Positions 7,824 through 16,712 of a stretch of DNA of 64,000 nt are shown here, in pieces. This DNA comes from Sphingosinicella sp. LHD-64 (lineage in GTDB: Bacteria > Pseudomonadota > Alphaproteobacteria > Sphingomonadales > Sphingomonadaceae). Below the pieces are notes generated by a model, which was given only the letters and a program-made list of their open reading frames with translations, ran no database searches and was not told the DNA's origin. Position 1 is the first letter of the stretch; each line of letters starts with the position of its first letter. The stretch is taken from contig NZ_JAVIFV010000003.1 in the NCBI RefSeq assembly GCF_031157375.1, positions 372,001 to 436,000 on the forward strand, given 5' to 3'. Both the position numbers and the translations under genes were made by a program.

Positions 7824-9109
7824 CAGGCGATCTCCACCGGCGCGGGCGGCACCACCGGCAGGCCCATCGCCTCGCGGAAGGCCGCCCAGACTTCCGGCGG
7901 CTGGCCGGCCTGAAACGGGAAGGTGTGGAGATGCTTCCCGTACATCGGCAGCTTCTCGTACTGCGCGAGCGGCACGCCCTTCTCGAACAGGTCGCGGTCG
8001 GCGACGGGGAGCGCGATACGCTGATTCTGCTCGGGATCGCGGATCACCGCCTTGGGATCCTCGCCCGCGGCCACCAGCTTCAAATCGCTCATGAAGCGCT
8101 GGCGCAGCTTGACGACGCCCATGTCGCTTTGCCCGAGATGTTCCCTTGTGCGATCGGCGACCGTCCCCTGCCCGACCCAGGCGATGAAATCCTGGTTCAT
8201 CACATGGCTCGATATCCAGCGGCCGGTCTCGGGGTCCTTGATGTCGCTGCGCCAGGCCGGGATCTTGTCCTGCACATAGGGCTCCTGCTCGTTGGGCACG
8301 CGGAAGAAGAGCCAGGAGACGCTGAGCGTGCGCTCGTCGTCGATCGGCACGCGCCATTCGAAATGGTCGCCGAGGAAGAAGCAGTTCGGCCACAGGCACA
8401 CCCGCCCGACCGTCCACATCTTGTGCGCCTCGTCCGTATCCTCGCGCTGGCGGCGGTAGACGAGGCCATAGTCGAACTCGTCGAACGCGACCTTGAGATG
8501 CTTCGGGCCATGCTCGGACTCCTCGTCGCGCAGGCGCCGGCCCCAGTTCATGTGCATCCATTCGAAATGCACGGGGTCGATCGAATTCTCCTGGCACTGC
8601 AGCCAGTTGCAGGGAACTTCCGCGAACGCGATCTGGACGAAGCCGTTCTGCCAGCTGAACGGCTCCCAGTCCGGCACCAGAGGCGCCGGCTGCGGCCCGA
8701 GATAGGCCCAGACCAGCCCGCCCCTGGTCTCGACCGGATAGGACTTGATCCGGATCTTGTCGCGGAAGCGCGCGCGCGGATTGGCCACGTCCTCATAGGG
8801 CTGCTCGAGGCAGCGGCCGTCGGCGTCGTAGAGCCAGCCATGATAGTTGCACCTGAGGCCGCATTGCTCGACGAAGCCGTAGGCGAGGTCGGCGCGGCGA
8901 TGCGGGCATTGCCGGTCGACCAGGCCGAACGTGCCGCTCTTGTCCTTGTAGAGAACGAGGTCCTCACCCATCAGCCGGACCGGCCGGATCGACTGGTCGT
9001 CGAATTCCGACACGGCGGCGATCGGCATCCAGTAGCGGCGCAGCAGCTGTCCCATGTCGGTGTCGGCGCCGGTGCGGGTGAGGCGGTGGTTGCTCTCCGC
9101 GCTCAGCAT
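7823..9109 (-). CDS. Rieske non-heme iron oxygenase, single-subunit type
   Basis: A 428-residue terminal oxygenase of the phthalate-dioxygenase/O-demethylase type, which uses electrons from a ferredoxin to hydroxylate or O-demethylate an aromatic substrate. The Rieske cluster ligands are Cys68, His70, Cys87 and His90 (CPHRRADL, CNYHGW). The catalytic iron site reads QENSIDPVHFEWMH (Asp178, His181, His186). The layout resembles LigX-like dehydrodivanillate demethylase and phthalate 4,5-dioxygenase, but the substrate is not determinable. It lies in the 14093-7062 operon. No reductase gene is in the window; the adrenodoxin-type ferredoxin at 27036 is the only visible partner. Confidence 0.88.
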   Translation of the reverse strand: MLSAESNHRLTRTGADTDMGQLLRRYWMPIAAVSEFDDQSIRPVRLMGEDLVLYKDKSGTFGLVDRQCPHRRADLAYGFVEQCGLRCNYHGWLYDADGRCLEQPYEDVANPRARFRDKIRIKSYPVETRGGLVWAYLGPQPAPLVPDWEPFSWQNGFVQIAFAEVPCNWLQCQENSIDPVHFEWMHMNWGRRLRDEESEHGPKHLKVAFDEFDYGLVYRRQREDTDEAHKMWTVGRVCLWPNCFFLGDHFEWRVPIDDERTLSVSWLFFRVPNEQEPYVQDKIPAWRSDIKDPETGRWISSHVMNQDFIAWVGQGTVADRTREHLGQSDMGVVKLRQRFMSDLKLVAAGEDPKAVIRDPEQNQRIALPVADRDLFEKGVPLAQYEKLPMYGKHLHTFPFQAGQPPEVWAAFREAMGLPVVPPAPVEIA

Positions 9110-9140
9110 GTCTGAAACTCCTCGTTCACTTGGGCATCCA

Positions 9141-9962
9141 TCATGAAATCAGACTCCAGGCCATGCGCAGGCCGGTGATCGCCAGGAACAGGGCGAAGGC
9201 CAGCCGCAGCCACTTGGGATTGAGCTTGTGGGCCAGCGCGACGCCCCAGGGCGTGGCGATGACGGTCGCCGGCACGATCAGCGCGAAGCCGAGCAGGCTG
9301 GCATAGCCCAGCGACCAGACCGGCCGCTCGTCGACCCCGATGCCGCCGAGGCAGAAGCCGATCGCGCCCGGAATGGCGATGAGCACGCCGATATTGGCCG
9401 CGGTCGCGACCGCGCGGTGGATCGGATAGCCGAACAGCGAGAGATAGGGGACGGTGAAGGTCCCGCCGCCGATCCCCATCATGACCGAAATGCCGCCGAT
9501 CAGGGTCGCGGAAATCCGTTGCCAGATGCGCCGCGGCAGCTCCGATCCCAGTTTGAAGCGCTCGTTACCGACGATCATGTTGACCGCGACGAGCAAGGCG
9601 AAGCCGGCGAAGACCGCGCGCAGCACCTCGCTGCTCGCGTGCGGCGCGAGCACGCTGCCGGCGATCGCGCCGATCAGGATGGCGGGCAGCCAGGACCGGA
9701 ACAGCTCCATGTCGACCGCGCCCTTGCGCCGGTGCGCGAGGGCCGAGCGGATCGAGGTCGGGATCATCGCGGCGAGCGAGGTGCCGACCGCCATATGGAT
9801 GCGCACGTCCTGATCGACGTCGAACACGCCGAAGACGTAATAGAGCACCGGCACCATCACGATGCCGCCACCGACCCCGAGCAGGCCCGCCAATATGCCC
9901 GCCACCACGCCGGTGCCGACGAGGGCGAGGGCCATCAGGACCAGAAAGGTCGTCTGCTCCAT
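9141..9962 (-). CDS. TauE/SafE-family membrane permease
   Basis: A 273-residue integral membrane protein with about eight hydrophobic segments and the two internal family repeats, each with a glycine-rich start: GILAGLLGVGGGIVMVPVLYY (about 18-38) and GGISVMMGIGGGTFTVPYL. TauE/SafE proteins move sulfite, sulfoacetate or other organic anions across the inner membrane. The ATG at 9962 fits the membrane start; the upstream same-frame region is not conserved-looking. Its place between two oxygenase genes suggests export of a by-product, for example sulfite from a sulfonated aromatic, or uptake of an acid substrate. Both are inference. Confidence 0.85.
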   Translation of the reverse strand: MEQTTFLVLMALALVGTGVVAGILAGLLGVGGGIVMVPVLYYVFGVFDVDQDVRIHMAVGTSLAAMIPTSIRSALAHRRKGAVDMELFRSWLPAILIGAIAGSVLAPHASSEVLRAVFAGFALLVAVNMIVGNERFKLGSELPRRIWQRISATLIGGISVMMGIGGGTFTVPYLSLFGYPIHRAVATAANIGVLIAIPGAIGFCLGGIGVDERPVWSLGYASLLGFALIVPATVIATPWGVALAHKLNPKWLRLAFALFLAITGLRMAWSLIS

Positions 9963-9978
9963 CCCGCTGCGCCCGGTC

Positions 9979-10743
9979 CTAGAGGAAGCGGGTCGGCGCG
10001 ATGATCGTCCGCCACATGTGGCTGGAGGGGCTGCTGTCATAACCCAGCCCCTCTTCCGGCTGGCGGAAGTTGCGGCCGATGATGTCGGTGAACTCCTCGA
10101 TATCGACCGTGGTGTCCGGATCGAAGGCGTAGAAATCGTACATCGTGACGTTGCGCGCGGTCATGTACCAGCGGTGCTGGCGCGCTTCCTGATAGTCGCG
10201 ATCGACATAGGGATCGGGCCGGTAATCGGGGCCGAACATGCGGATATAGGCCTCGGGATATTCGTAGCCGACTTCCTCGTCCGGATAGAAGCGCAGTGCC
10301 TGGTGCGCGCGCACCGCCCAGCTTACCTCCTCGTCGACATAGGGCTCGATGAGCTGCGCGCCCCAATAGCCGTGGTCGGACCGGATCAGGCCGAACACAG
10401 CGATGTCGTGCAGCAGGCAGGCGAGCACCGTCTTCTCGGGCAGGCCGTCGCGCACCGCGAGCCGGGCGCTCTGCAGCAGGTGGGCGGAGGGGCCGAAGCG
10501 GTAGCGGAAGAAATCGATCAGGGTCGGCTTCTCCGGCATCTTCTGGAGCCGCGGGTCCTCGCGCATCAGGAAGTAGCGCCCCTTGCGCTCGGCCTCGGTC
10601 GGCCGTCCGCGCGGTGCCGCCGGATCGATGTCGCCCGACTGGTAGAGGACCGACTTCACGACCATCTCGTCGAGCTCGCGGGTCATCTTCTCCTCAAGCG
10701 CGTCGGCCTGGGCCGAGGCGGTGGCGAGATCGGGATGGGCCAT
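9979..10743 (-). CDS. HD-domain metalloprotein of unknown function
   Basis: A 254-residue soluble protein. The central part carries an HD-like metal motif: LLHDIAVFG followed by SDHGYWGAQLI and then a further histidine in WAVRAHQALRFYP. HD proteins are phosphohydrolases or, in the PhnZ/MIOX-like branch, diiron oxygenases; the sequence alone does not tell which. The C-terminal third is rich in aromatic and acidic residues (PDYRPDPYVDRDY). The gene sits 16 bases after the Rieske small-subunit gene and 16 bases before the TauE gene, so it is cotranscribed with the oxygenase genes. A role in processing the oxygenase substrate or product is inferred only from that position. Confidence 0.75.
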   Translation of the reverse strand: MAHPDLATASAQADALEEKMTRELDEMVVKSVLYQSGDIDPAAPRGRPTEAERKGRYFLMREDPRLQKMPEKPTLIDFFRYRFGPSAHLLQSARLAVRDGLPEKTVLACLLHDIAVFGLIRSDHGYWGAQLIEPYVDEEVSWAVRAHQALRFYPDEEVGYEYPEAYIRMFGPDYRPDPYVDRDYQEARQHRWYMTARNVTMYDFYAFDPDTTVDIEEFTDIIGRNFRQPEEGLGYDSSPSSHMWRTIIAPTRFL

Positions 10744-10759
10744 GGGTCTCTCCAATCCT

Positions 10760-11260
10760 TCAGAGCAGGTAGAAATCGGCGACGGTGGGGATCTGGTCGT
10801 TGGCCAGCACCGTCGTCTTGCGGGCGATCCGCCAGACGCGCTCGTCGCGTCGGAAGCCATATTCGTAGCGGCCGAAGAAGACGTGCTGGCTGCGCCGCTT
10901 CGGATCGAAATGGTGGACAGCGAACGCAGCGGTGGCGGATGCCGCGGCATCGCTCTCGCCCGGCTCGACCAGGACATTGGTCACCATATGGGCGGTCCGC
11001 CGGAGCGGCGTGCTGGCGACCGAGAGACCGCTCTTCAGCCGCCAGATGCGATCGGCGAGACTGGAGCGCCCTTCATAATAGATCAGCGAAATCTCGCTGT
11101 CCGGCGACGAGGTCGTCTCACTCTCGTTCTTCCACGCCGGCACCCAGTAGACCGCGTCCTCGGCATAGAGGTCGAGCCAGTCGTCCCAGCGGCGCTGGTC
11201 GAGATAGAGCGCCTCCGACGAGATCAGCCGCTCCGCCTCGGCCTGGGTGAGCGCGCTCAT
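10760..11260 (-). CDS. Rieske aromatic dioxygenase, small (beta) subunit
   Basis: A 166-residue protein with the SnoaL/NTF2-like cone fold of aromatic-ring-hydroxylating dioxygenase beta subunits. Typical segments are EALYLDQRRWDDWLDLYAED near the N-terminus, YWVPAWKNE, and the C-terminal RIARKTTVLAND. The beta subunit stabilises the alpha3beta3 oxygenase and has no cofactor of its own. Its ATG overlaps the stop of the alpha-subunit gene (ATGA at 11257-11260), which supports equimolar translation. Confidence 0.9.
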   Translation of the reverse strand: MSALTQAEAERLISSEALYLDQRRWDDWLDLYAEDAVYWVPAWKNESETTSSPDSEISLIYYEGRSSLADRIWRLKSGLSVASTPLRRTAHMVTNVLVEPGESDAAASATAAFAVHHFDPKRRSQHVFFGRYEYGFRRDERVWRIARKTTVLANDQIPTVADFYLL

Positions 11261-12645
11261 ATCGCCACCTCCAGCGCCCGCGCCTCGGCCGGAAGCGCGT
11301 CGCCGAGCCGCTGCTGCCAGGCGCGGTAGTAGGAATGGAAGATGCTCTCGTCGCCGAGCGTCCGGTCGCCGGTGATCGACCATTCGGGCGCCATGTCGAT
11401 CGCGTCGGAGAAGGCGTTGCCGCCTTTGGCGCCGCCGCACATGCCGCGGGAATAGCCCTGCAGCCAGGGCTGCGCCTCGGACGTATAGCCCTCCTGGCAC
11501 GCCTCGTAGACCACGGCGTCGTCGGGCGTGGCGAGGCCGCTGGGATTGAAGAAATCCTCATATTGCCGGATGCGGACGCGCCGCGCCTCGGCGCTTTCGC
11601 CGATCGGCGCCATGCAGAAGGTGCGCATCTCGGTGCGGTTCACCGAGAGCGGGCGGATGATGCGAAGCTGGCTCGACGCATTCTCGGCGAACTGGACGTT
11701 GGGGAAGATGGTGAGGTTGCGCGAATAGAACATCCAGTCGCGCTTCGCCTCGCCGACCCTTGTCGTGAGCGCGTCCTTGCTTTCGAACAGGGGCAGCGCG
11801 TCCGGCGCGTCGGGCATCCGCCAATTCAGCACGTGGCCGTTGGCGAAGTTGAAGCTCCCGCCGGTCGCCTCGCCATGCTCGTCGCGGCGCCGGTTTGGAT
11901 CCCACATGTTGCGGGTCGCGCCCATCCACTGCGTCTCGGCGCGGTGATCGAGGAGCTTGAGGTACGAGGGGTGGACCGACGAGAAATGATACTGGTCGGA
12001 GCAGTTCTCGAGCTGCAGCTTCCAGTTCGCCTCATAGGTGAAGGTGACCGCGCCCGGCACCAGCTCCAGCCCCTCGGCGCTCTGGTCAACGATGAGGTCG
12101 AGGAGCGTGCGCGCTTCGCCGAGATGGTCGTCGAGCGAGGGCACGTCGGCGCTGAGGCTGCCGAACAGGAAGCCGCGATAGTCGCCGAGCCGCGGCAGGG
12201 CGGAGAGGTCGTGGCTGTCGCGGTCGAAGGCCTCGCTGTAGTGGCCGCTCGCTTTGCCCTTGATCGCCTTGTTCTTGCCGGCGCTGTCGAACGACCAGCT
12301 ATGATAGGGGCAGACGTGGATCTTCGCATTGCCCTGTCCGAGCTGACAAATGCGCGCGCCCTTGTGCGGGCAGGAATTGACGAAGGCGCGGATTTCGCCG
12401 GCGCCGTCGCGGGTCACCAGGATCGGCTGGCGGCCGATGCTGGTCGTGAAATAATCGTGCGGCCTGGGAAGCTGCGAGGCGAGGCCGAGGAACACCCAGC
12501 CGCCTTCGAAGATATGCTTCATCTCCAGCTCGAAGATCGCCGGATCGGTGAACACCCGCCGGTTGACCCGGAAGACGCGATCGTCCGGCCGGTCGTCGAT
12601 CAGGCCGAGAAGCTCATCGCGGGTGAGGTGCTGCATCTCCGTCAT
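11257..12645 (-). CDS. Rieske aromatic dioxygenase, large (alpha) subunit
   Basis: A 462-residue catalytic subunit of a two-subunit ring-hydroxylating oxygenase, close in plan to benzoate/anthranilate 1,2-dioxygenase and salicylate 5-hydroxylase large subunits. The Rieske ligands are Cys92, His94, Cys112 and His115 (CPHKGARIC, CPYHSW). The mononuclear iron site is in ENCSDQYHFSSVHPSY. The protein may start at the ATG at 12645, as listed, at the GTG at 12654 that overlaps the ALDH stop, or at the ATG at 12636. If it is a salicylate 5-hydroxylase it would make gentisate for the dioxygenase at 5130 (inference). Electrons must come from a ferredoxin and a reductase, and the reductase is not in the window. 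Confidence 0.88.
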   Translation of the reverse strand: MTEMQHLTRDELLGLIDDRPDDRVFRVNRRVFTDPAIFELEMKHIFEGGWVFLGLASQLPRPHDYFTTSIGRQPILVTRDGAGEIRAFVNSCPHKGARICQLGQGNAKIHVCPYHSWSFDSAGKNKAIKGKASGHYSEAFDRDSHDLSALPRLGDYRGFLFGSLSADVPSLDDHLGEARTLLDLIVDQSAEGLELVPGAVTFTYEANWKLQLENCSDQYHFSSVHPSYLKLLDHRAETQWMGATRNMWDPNRRRDEHGEATGGSFNFANGHVLNWRMPDAPDALPLFESKDALTTRVGEAKRDWMFYSRNLTIFPNVQFAENASSQLRIIRPLSVNRTEMRTFCMAPIGESAEARRVRIRQYEDFFNPSGLATPDDAVVYEACQEGYTSEAQPWLQGYSRGMCGGAKGGNAFSDAIDMAPEWSITGDRTLGDESIFHSYYRAWQQRLGDALPAEARALEVAI

Positions 12646-12650
12646 CGCCC

Positions 12651-14093
12651 TCACCCCTGCGCCACATATTTGGTGACGAGATAGCCTTCGAGGCCCTCGA
12701 TCCCGCCCTCGGAGCCGTGCCCGCTCTCCTTGACCCCGCCGAACGGGGTCTCGGGACCGGTGAGCTGCGAAAAGTTGATGCCGATCATCCCGGCCTCGAT
12801 CGCGTCGCCGATCCGGGTCGCCCGCTCTGCGGACTGCGTATAGGCGTAGGCGGCGAGGCCGTAAGGCAGCCGGTTCGCCGCCGCGACGACTTCGTCGAAG
12901 GTCCGGAAACGCTGGGTGACGGCGATCGGCCCGAACGGCTCCTCGTTCATGATCCGGGCGCTGTTGGGCACGTCGGCGAGCAAGGTCGGCTGCCAGAAAT
13001 TGCCCTCGCCCGCGATAGCGCTGCCGCCGCTCGCGACCCTCGCGCCGTGCGCCTCGGCATCGCCGATCATCTCCGCCATCGCCGTCACGCGGCGGGGATT
13101 GGCGAGCGGGCCCATGCGCGTGTCGGCGGCGAGGCCGTCGCCGACCTTGAGCGCGCCCGCGGCGGCCGCGAATTTTTCGACGAACGCGTCGTGGATCGCG
13201 TCGTGCAGGTAGAAACGGGTCGGCGCGACGCAGATCTGACCGGCATTGCGGTACTTGGAGGCGGCGCTGAGCTGCACCGCCTTGTCGAGATCGGCGTCGT
13301 CGAAGACGATGACGGGCGCGTGGCCGCCCAGCTCCATCGTCGTCGGCTTCATCTCGGCGGCCGCGAGCCGGGCGAGATGCTTGCCCACCACTGTGGAGCC
13401 GGTGAACGAGATCTTCCGGATCACGGGCGAGGCGATCAGATATTCGGAGATGATGGCGGGCACGCCGAAGACGACGTTGAGCACGCCCTTGGGCAGGCCG
13501 GCATCGTCGAGCGCGCGGGCGAGCTCGAGACAGCTCCCCGGCGTCTCCTCGGCCGGCTTGATGATGACCGGGCAGCCGGCGGCGAGCGCCGCGGCGATCT
13601 TGCGCGAGGGGATGGTGGTCGGGAAGTTCCAGGGCGAGAAGGCCGCGACCGGCCCGATCGGCTCCTTGAGGACGAGGTGGCGAACGCCCGGCTGCTTGGA
13701 CGGTACGATCCGGCCATAGGCACGGCGCGCTTCTTCCGCGAACCAGTCGAAAATGTCGGCGCAGGCGTAGGCTTCGGCGGTGGATTCGGCGAGCGGCTTG
13801 CCCTGCTCCATGGTGGTGACGCGGCCGATATGGGCGGCGCGCTCGCGCATCAGGGTGGCGGCGCGGTGCAGGATCTTCGCGCGGTCATAGGCCGAGGTTT
13901 CGCGCCAGGGGGCATTGGCCGTGGCCACGGCGGCCAGCGCCTCGTCGAGATCGTCGCGGCTCGCGATCGGCACGCCGGCGATCGCTGCGCCCGTGGCGGG
14001 GTTGATCAGGTCGAGCGTCTCGCCGGTGCTCGACCCGCGCCAGTTGCCGCCGATGAACAGCTGCGGCCGGCCTTCATAGCTTTCGGAACCCAA
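12651..14093 (-). CDS. NAD(P)-dependent aldehyde dehydrogenase (succinate-semialdehyde type)
   Basis: A 480-residue aldehyde dehydrogenase of the GabD-like branch, oxidising an aldehyde to an acid. Visible features are FSPWNFPTTIPSRK (cofactor site), FTGSTVVGKHL, the catalytic Glu in MELGGHAP and the catalytic Cys in NAGQICVAPTRF. The frame begins with a TTG at 14093, with GGGGAGAG about 6 bases upstream. It is the first gene of the operon that runs to 7062, and a CAGACGTCTG operator lies 112 bases upstream at 14205. Its substrate is unknown; a semialdehyde or aromatic aldehyde produced in this pathway is likely. Confidence 0.88.
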   Translation of the reverse strand: MGSESYEGRPQLFIGGNWRGSSTGETLDLINPATGAAIAGVPIASRDDLDEALAAVATANAPWRETSAYDRAKILHRAATLMRERAAHIGRVTTMEQGKPLAESTAEAYACADIFDWFAEEARRAYGRIVPSKQPGVRHLVLKEPIGPVAAFSPWNFPTTIPSRKIAAALAAGCPVIIKPAEETPGSCLELARALDDAGLPKGVLNVVFGVPAIISEYLIASPVIRKISFTGSTVVGKHLARLAAAEMKPTTMELGGHAPVIVFDDADLDKAVQLSAASKYRNAGQICVAPTRFYLHDAIHDAFVEKFAAAAGALKVGDGLAADTRMGPLANPRRVTAMAEMIGDAEAHGARVASGGSAIAGEGNFWQPTLLADVPNSARIMNEEPFGPIAVTQRFRTFDEVVAAANRLPYGLAAYAYTQSAERATRIGDAIEAGMIGINFSQLTGPETPFGGVKESGHGSEGGIEGLEGYLVTKYVAQG

Positions 14094-14204
14094 GACACGC
14101 TCTCCCCAGGCGATGGCGAGCCGCGCGCTTCGAGGCGCCTGTCGACCCGTCCAAAGATGCTATCTTTTCGCCTCAGGTGGACAGCAGAGTCAATCAAAAA
14201 AGAT

Positions 14205-14214
14205 CAGACGTCTG
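14205..14214. promoter_or_regulatory. CAGACGTCTG operator upstream of the ALDH-Rieske operon
   Basis: A perfect CAGACGTCTG palindrome, preceded by AT and followed by TG, stands in an A/T-rich patch 112 bases before the TTG start of the aldehyde dehydrogenase gene. No convincing -35/-10 pair could be placed around it. Confidence 0.6.
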
Positions 14215-14323
14215 TGTTTTTACGCGACTATCGACGGAGGAGCAAAAGGATCGAGTGGCGCTGCTGACCCCTAAGACAACGGCAGCAGGAGACCGGTTAA
14301 ATATAATATCAATCGAGCCACAC

Positions 14324-14391
14324 CGTCACCCCGGCGAAGGCCGGGGTCCAGTTGGACTGAGAACTGGATACCGGCCTTCGCCGGTATGACG
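14324..14391. repeat. REP-like paired hairpin
   Basis: Two adjacent GC-rich hairpins, CCCCGGCGAAGGCCGGGG and ATACCGGCCTTCGCCGGTAT, are themselves inverted copies of each other and are bounded by CGTCA and TGACG. This is the typical two-hairpin REP form. The 311-base gap 14094-14404 otherwise holds only the operator at 14205 and no convincing gene. Confidence 0.75.
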
Positions 14392-14404
14392 AAGAGGGCA
14401 GCGC

Positions 14405-15031
14405 CTACCTTTCCCCCAACCCGTACAAATCCAGCGTCCGCGCACCGGCCCGGAGCTTGGCGATCTTGTCGGCCTCATCGGCTTCACGCTGCCGCCCCTT
14501 CTCGACGGCCGCCTCGACGGCCTCGGGCGGAAGCACGAGAACCCCGTCCCGATCGCCGACGATCAAGTCGCCCGGGCGGATCACCACATCGCCGATCGCG
14601 ATCGGACGGCCGAGCGCATAGGGCGCGATGCCCTTCAGCGTGCCGCGAATGCAGACACCGTTGGAGAAGACCGGGAAGAGCTGCTCGGCGAGCACATGGG
14701 TGTCGCGCACGCCGCCGTCGATGACGAGGCCGCCAAGCCCCAGCGCCATCGCCGCTTCGTTCAGGATTTCGCCCCAATAGCCCCATTCGATCCCGCCGCG
14801 AGTCGCGACGACAAGGACGTCGCCGGGCTCGGCGGCATAGAGCGCACGGTGAATGGCGAGATTGTCGCCGGCGGGCACCTCCACCGTGAACGCCGGTCCG
14901 GCGAGACGCATCGCGGGCGCCACCGGCTTGATCGCCCCCGGCAGCGCGCCGATCCGTCCGGCGGCCTCGTGCAAAGTCGCGGTGCCCTGTGCGCGGGCGG
15001 CGGCGAGGAGATCGTCTGAGAAAGCGGGCAT
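14405..15031 (-). CDS. RraA/HMG-CHA aldolase family protein (LigK-like)
   Basis: A 208-residue protein of the class II pyruvate aldolase branch that includes 4-carboxy-4-hydroxy-2-oxoadipate (CHA) aldolase, which releases pyruvate and oxaloacetate after meta-cleavage of protocatechuate or gallate. The active-site region is GGIEWGYWGEILNEAA followed by VIDGGVRDTHVL, where Arg-Asp forms the metal/substrate site, and FPVFSNGV. It is last in the operon that starts at 19425, 14 bases after the dehydrogenase gene. Of the three paralogues here it is the one that best keeps the aldolase WGE and RD pattern, so it is the best CHA aldolase candidate. Confidence 0.83.
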   Translation of the reverse strand: MPAFSDDLLAAARAQGTATLHEAAGRIGALPGAIKPVAPAMRLAGPAFTVEVPAGDNLAIHRALYAAEPGDVLVVATRGGIEWGYWGEILNEAAMALGLGGLVIDGGVRDTHVLAEQLFPVFSNGVCIRGTLKGIAPYALGRPIAIGDVVIRPGDLIVGDRDGVLVLPPEAVEAAVEKGRQREADEADKIAKLRAGARTLDLYGLGER

Positions 15032-15045
15032 CGGGGTCTCCCTGC

Positions 15046-16059
15046 TCAAGCAGCCAGCCGCGCCATCCGCGCGTGCCACGCCGGCAGCGCGTCCGGGTTG
15101 CGAATGTGGAGCGGATCCAGCCCGCGAAGGCCGCGCAGCATGTTCTCCGCCGCGACCTCGGGGATGCGGGCATAAAGCTCCTCCGAGTGGCCGACGACAT
15201 GGCCGGTCGCGATAACCTTCGGGTGACGGCGGAGCGGATGATCGGCGGGGAGCGGTTCGGTCTCCCAGGTGTCGATCGCGGCGCCGGCCAACCGGCCCTC
15301 GTCGAGCGCAGCCAGCAATGCCGCCTCGTCGACGCAGCCACCCCGGCCGATGTTGATGAGATGGGCATTGGGCTTCATCCGCGCGATCGCCGCCGCGTCG
15401 ATCAGGTGGCGTGTTTCCTCGGTCAGCGTGACCAGCATCACCACGACATCGGACCGCTCGAGCAGCGCCTCCAGCGACACCAGCTCGGCGCCGGCCGCGA
15501 CCGCCTTTTCCGCGCCGAGATAGGGGTCGTGCGCAATGATGTCGCAATCCCAGCCCTGCAGCCGGCGCGCGACGCCCTGACCGATGCGGCCGAAGCCGAT
15601 GATGCCGATCGTCGCGCCCTTGACCATCCGGCCGGCGGGGGCGGGCTTCCAGCGCCCCTCGGCGAGCGCGGCGATCTTGCCCGGGAGCGCCTTGCGCAGC
15701 GCCGCGATCAGCATCACGCCGGCCTCCGCCATGCCGTCGAAATTCTCCGCCATAGCACCATGCGCGACGAGGATGCCGAGCTTGCTCGCCGCCGCGACGT
15801 CGATGAAGTCGGTGCCGATGATGCTGGAGACGACGAGCCGCGCCCGTTCCGAGCGTTCGAGCACCTGACGCGGCAGCTTCAGCCCCGGGAAGGTGCCGAG
15901 CCAGGCATCGGCGGTCGGCGCATAGTCCGCGATCAGCTCAGGGGTCCACGCCCGCGCCTCGGCCGGAATTTGCCGCACCATGCAGCCGGCCCCCTCCAGC
16001 AGCGGGATCGCCGCCGCATGCGGACCTGCCGCGAACGAGGCGACGATGGTGAAGCTCAT
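15046..16059 (-). CDS. D-isomer-specific 2-hydroxyacid dehydrogenase
   Basis: A 337-residue NAD(P)-dependent dehydrogenase that interconverts a 2-oxoacid and a D-2-hydroxyacid. The nucleotide-binding motif is GIIGFGRIGQGVA (about residue 150). Catalytic residues follow in NIGRGGCVDEAALL (Arg), the Asp/Glu of AAIDTWETEPLP, and the His in ATGHVVGHSEE. The ATG at 16059 overlaps the preceding gene's stop (ATGA at 16056-16059). In this operon it may reduce a dead-end 2-oxoacid or process a meta-cleavage product; the substrate cannot be read. Confidence 0.87.
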   Translation of the reverse strand: MSFTIVASFAAGPHAAAIPLLEGAGCMVRQIPAEARAWTPELIADYAPTADAWLGTFPGLKLPRQVLERSERARLVVSSIIGTDFIDVAAASKLGILVAHGAMAENFDGMAEAGVMLIAALRKALPGKIAALAEGRWKPAPAGRMVKGATIGIIGFGRIGQGVARRLQGWDCDIIAHDPYLGAEKAVAAGAELVSLEALLERSDVVVMLVTLTEETRHLIDAAAIARMKPNAHLINIGRGGCVDEAALLAALDEGRLAGAAIDTWETEPLPADHPLRRHPKVIATGHVVGHSEELYARIPEVAAENMLRGLRGLDPLHIRNPDALPAWHARMARLAA

Positions 16060-16712
16060 GCGTCTTCTTTGCGCTGGAGCAGGTGGTAGCTTTGCTGCTT
16101 GCGCGCCTCGTCCAGCCGCATGCCGCCGGCGATCGCCTCGCGGATGCGGGCCTCTGCGGCATCGATCGCCTCGGCGGCGGCGAGCACCTCCTCCTCGCGC
16201 GCCTTGGGAATCACGACCACGCCATCCGAATCGCCGCGCAATATGTCGCCCGGCGCCACCCGGGCGTCGCCGACATTGACGATCGTTCCGACCGCCTCGA
16301 GCTGCACCCGGTCCTTGCCGGTGCGCATCGAGTAGGATCGGCTGTACATCGGATAGCGGAGGTCGAGCGCGAGGTGGGTGTCGCGGCAGGCGCCGTCGAT
16401 CACGGTGCCCGCAAGGCCCCTCTTGTGCGCGCAGAAGGTCAGGATGTCGCCCCAGACGGTGGCGTCCGGTCGCCCGCCGTTGTCGATCGCGACCACTGCG
16501 CCTTCCGGCACGTCGTCGATGAAGTCGCCTACGGTACCGACCGGATGACCGACCGGAGCATAGGACAAGGTGAAGGCCCGACCGGTCATGCGGAACGCAT
16601 GGTCGAGCGGCTTGATGCCGAGGCACTGGCCGGCGATGCCGAGCTTGTCGAGCGCGTCGCTCAGCGTCGCGGTGTCGATCCGCGATGCCCGTTCGACATT
16701 GGTGTCGGTCAT
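16056..16712 (-). CDS. RraA/aldolase-family protein, second copy
   Basis: A 218-residue member of the RraA/HMG-CHA aldolase family. It keeps VWGDILTFCAHKRG and VIDGACRDTHLAL, so the Arg-Asp pair is present, with Asp in place of the Glu seen in the copy at 14405. The C-terminus adds a helical extension rich in Ala and Glu (EEEVLAAAEAIDAAEARIREA). The gene is coupled at both ends: ATGA with the dehydrogenase and with the copy at 16709. It may be a decarboxylase or aldolase for a different 2-oxoacid; function is by family only. Confidence 0.8.
   Translation of the reverse strand: MTDTNVERASRIDTATLSDALDKLGIAGQCLGIKPLDHAFRMTGRAFTLSYAPVGHPVGTVGDFIDDVPEGAVVAIDNGGRPDATVWGDILTFCAHKRGLAGTVIDGACRDTHLALDLRYPMYSRSYSMRTGKDRVQLEAVGTIVNVGDARVAPGDILRGDSDGVVVIPKAREEEVLAAAEAIDAAEARIREAIAGGMRLDEARKQQSYHLLQRKEDA

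Noticed and set aside
14177-14389. A short frame containing RLSTEEQKD, reminiscent of the N-terminus of serine recombinases
   Set aside because: Only about nine residues agree, no catalytic Ser context or further domain follows, and the frame runs into a REP hairpin. Chance is more likely than a recombinase remnant.
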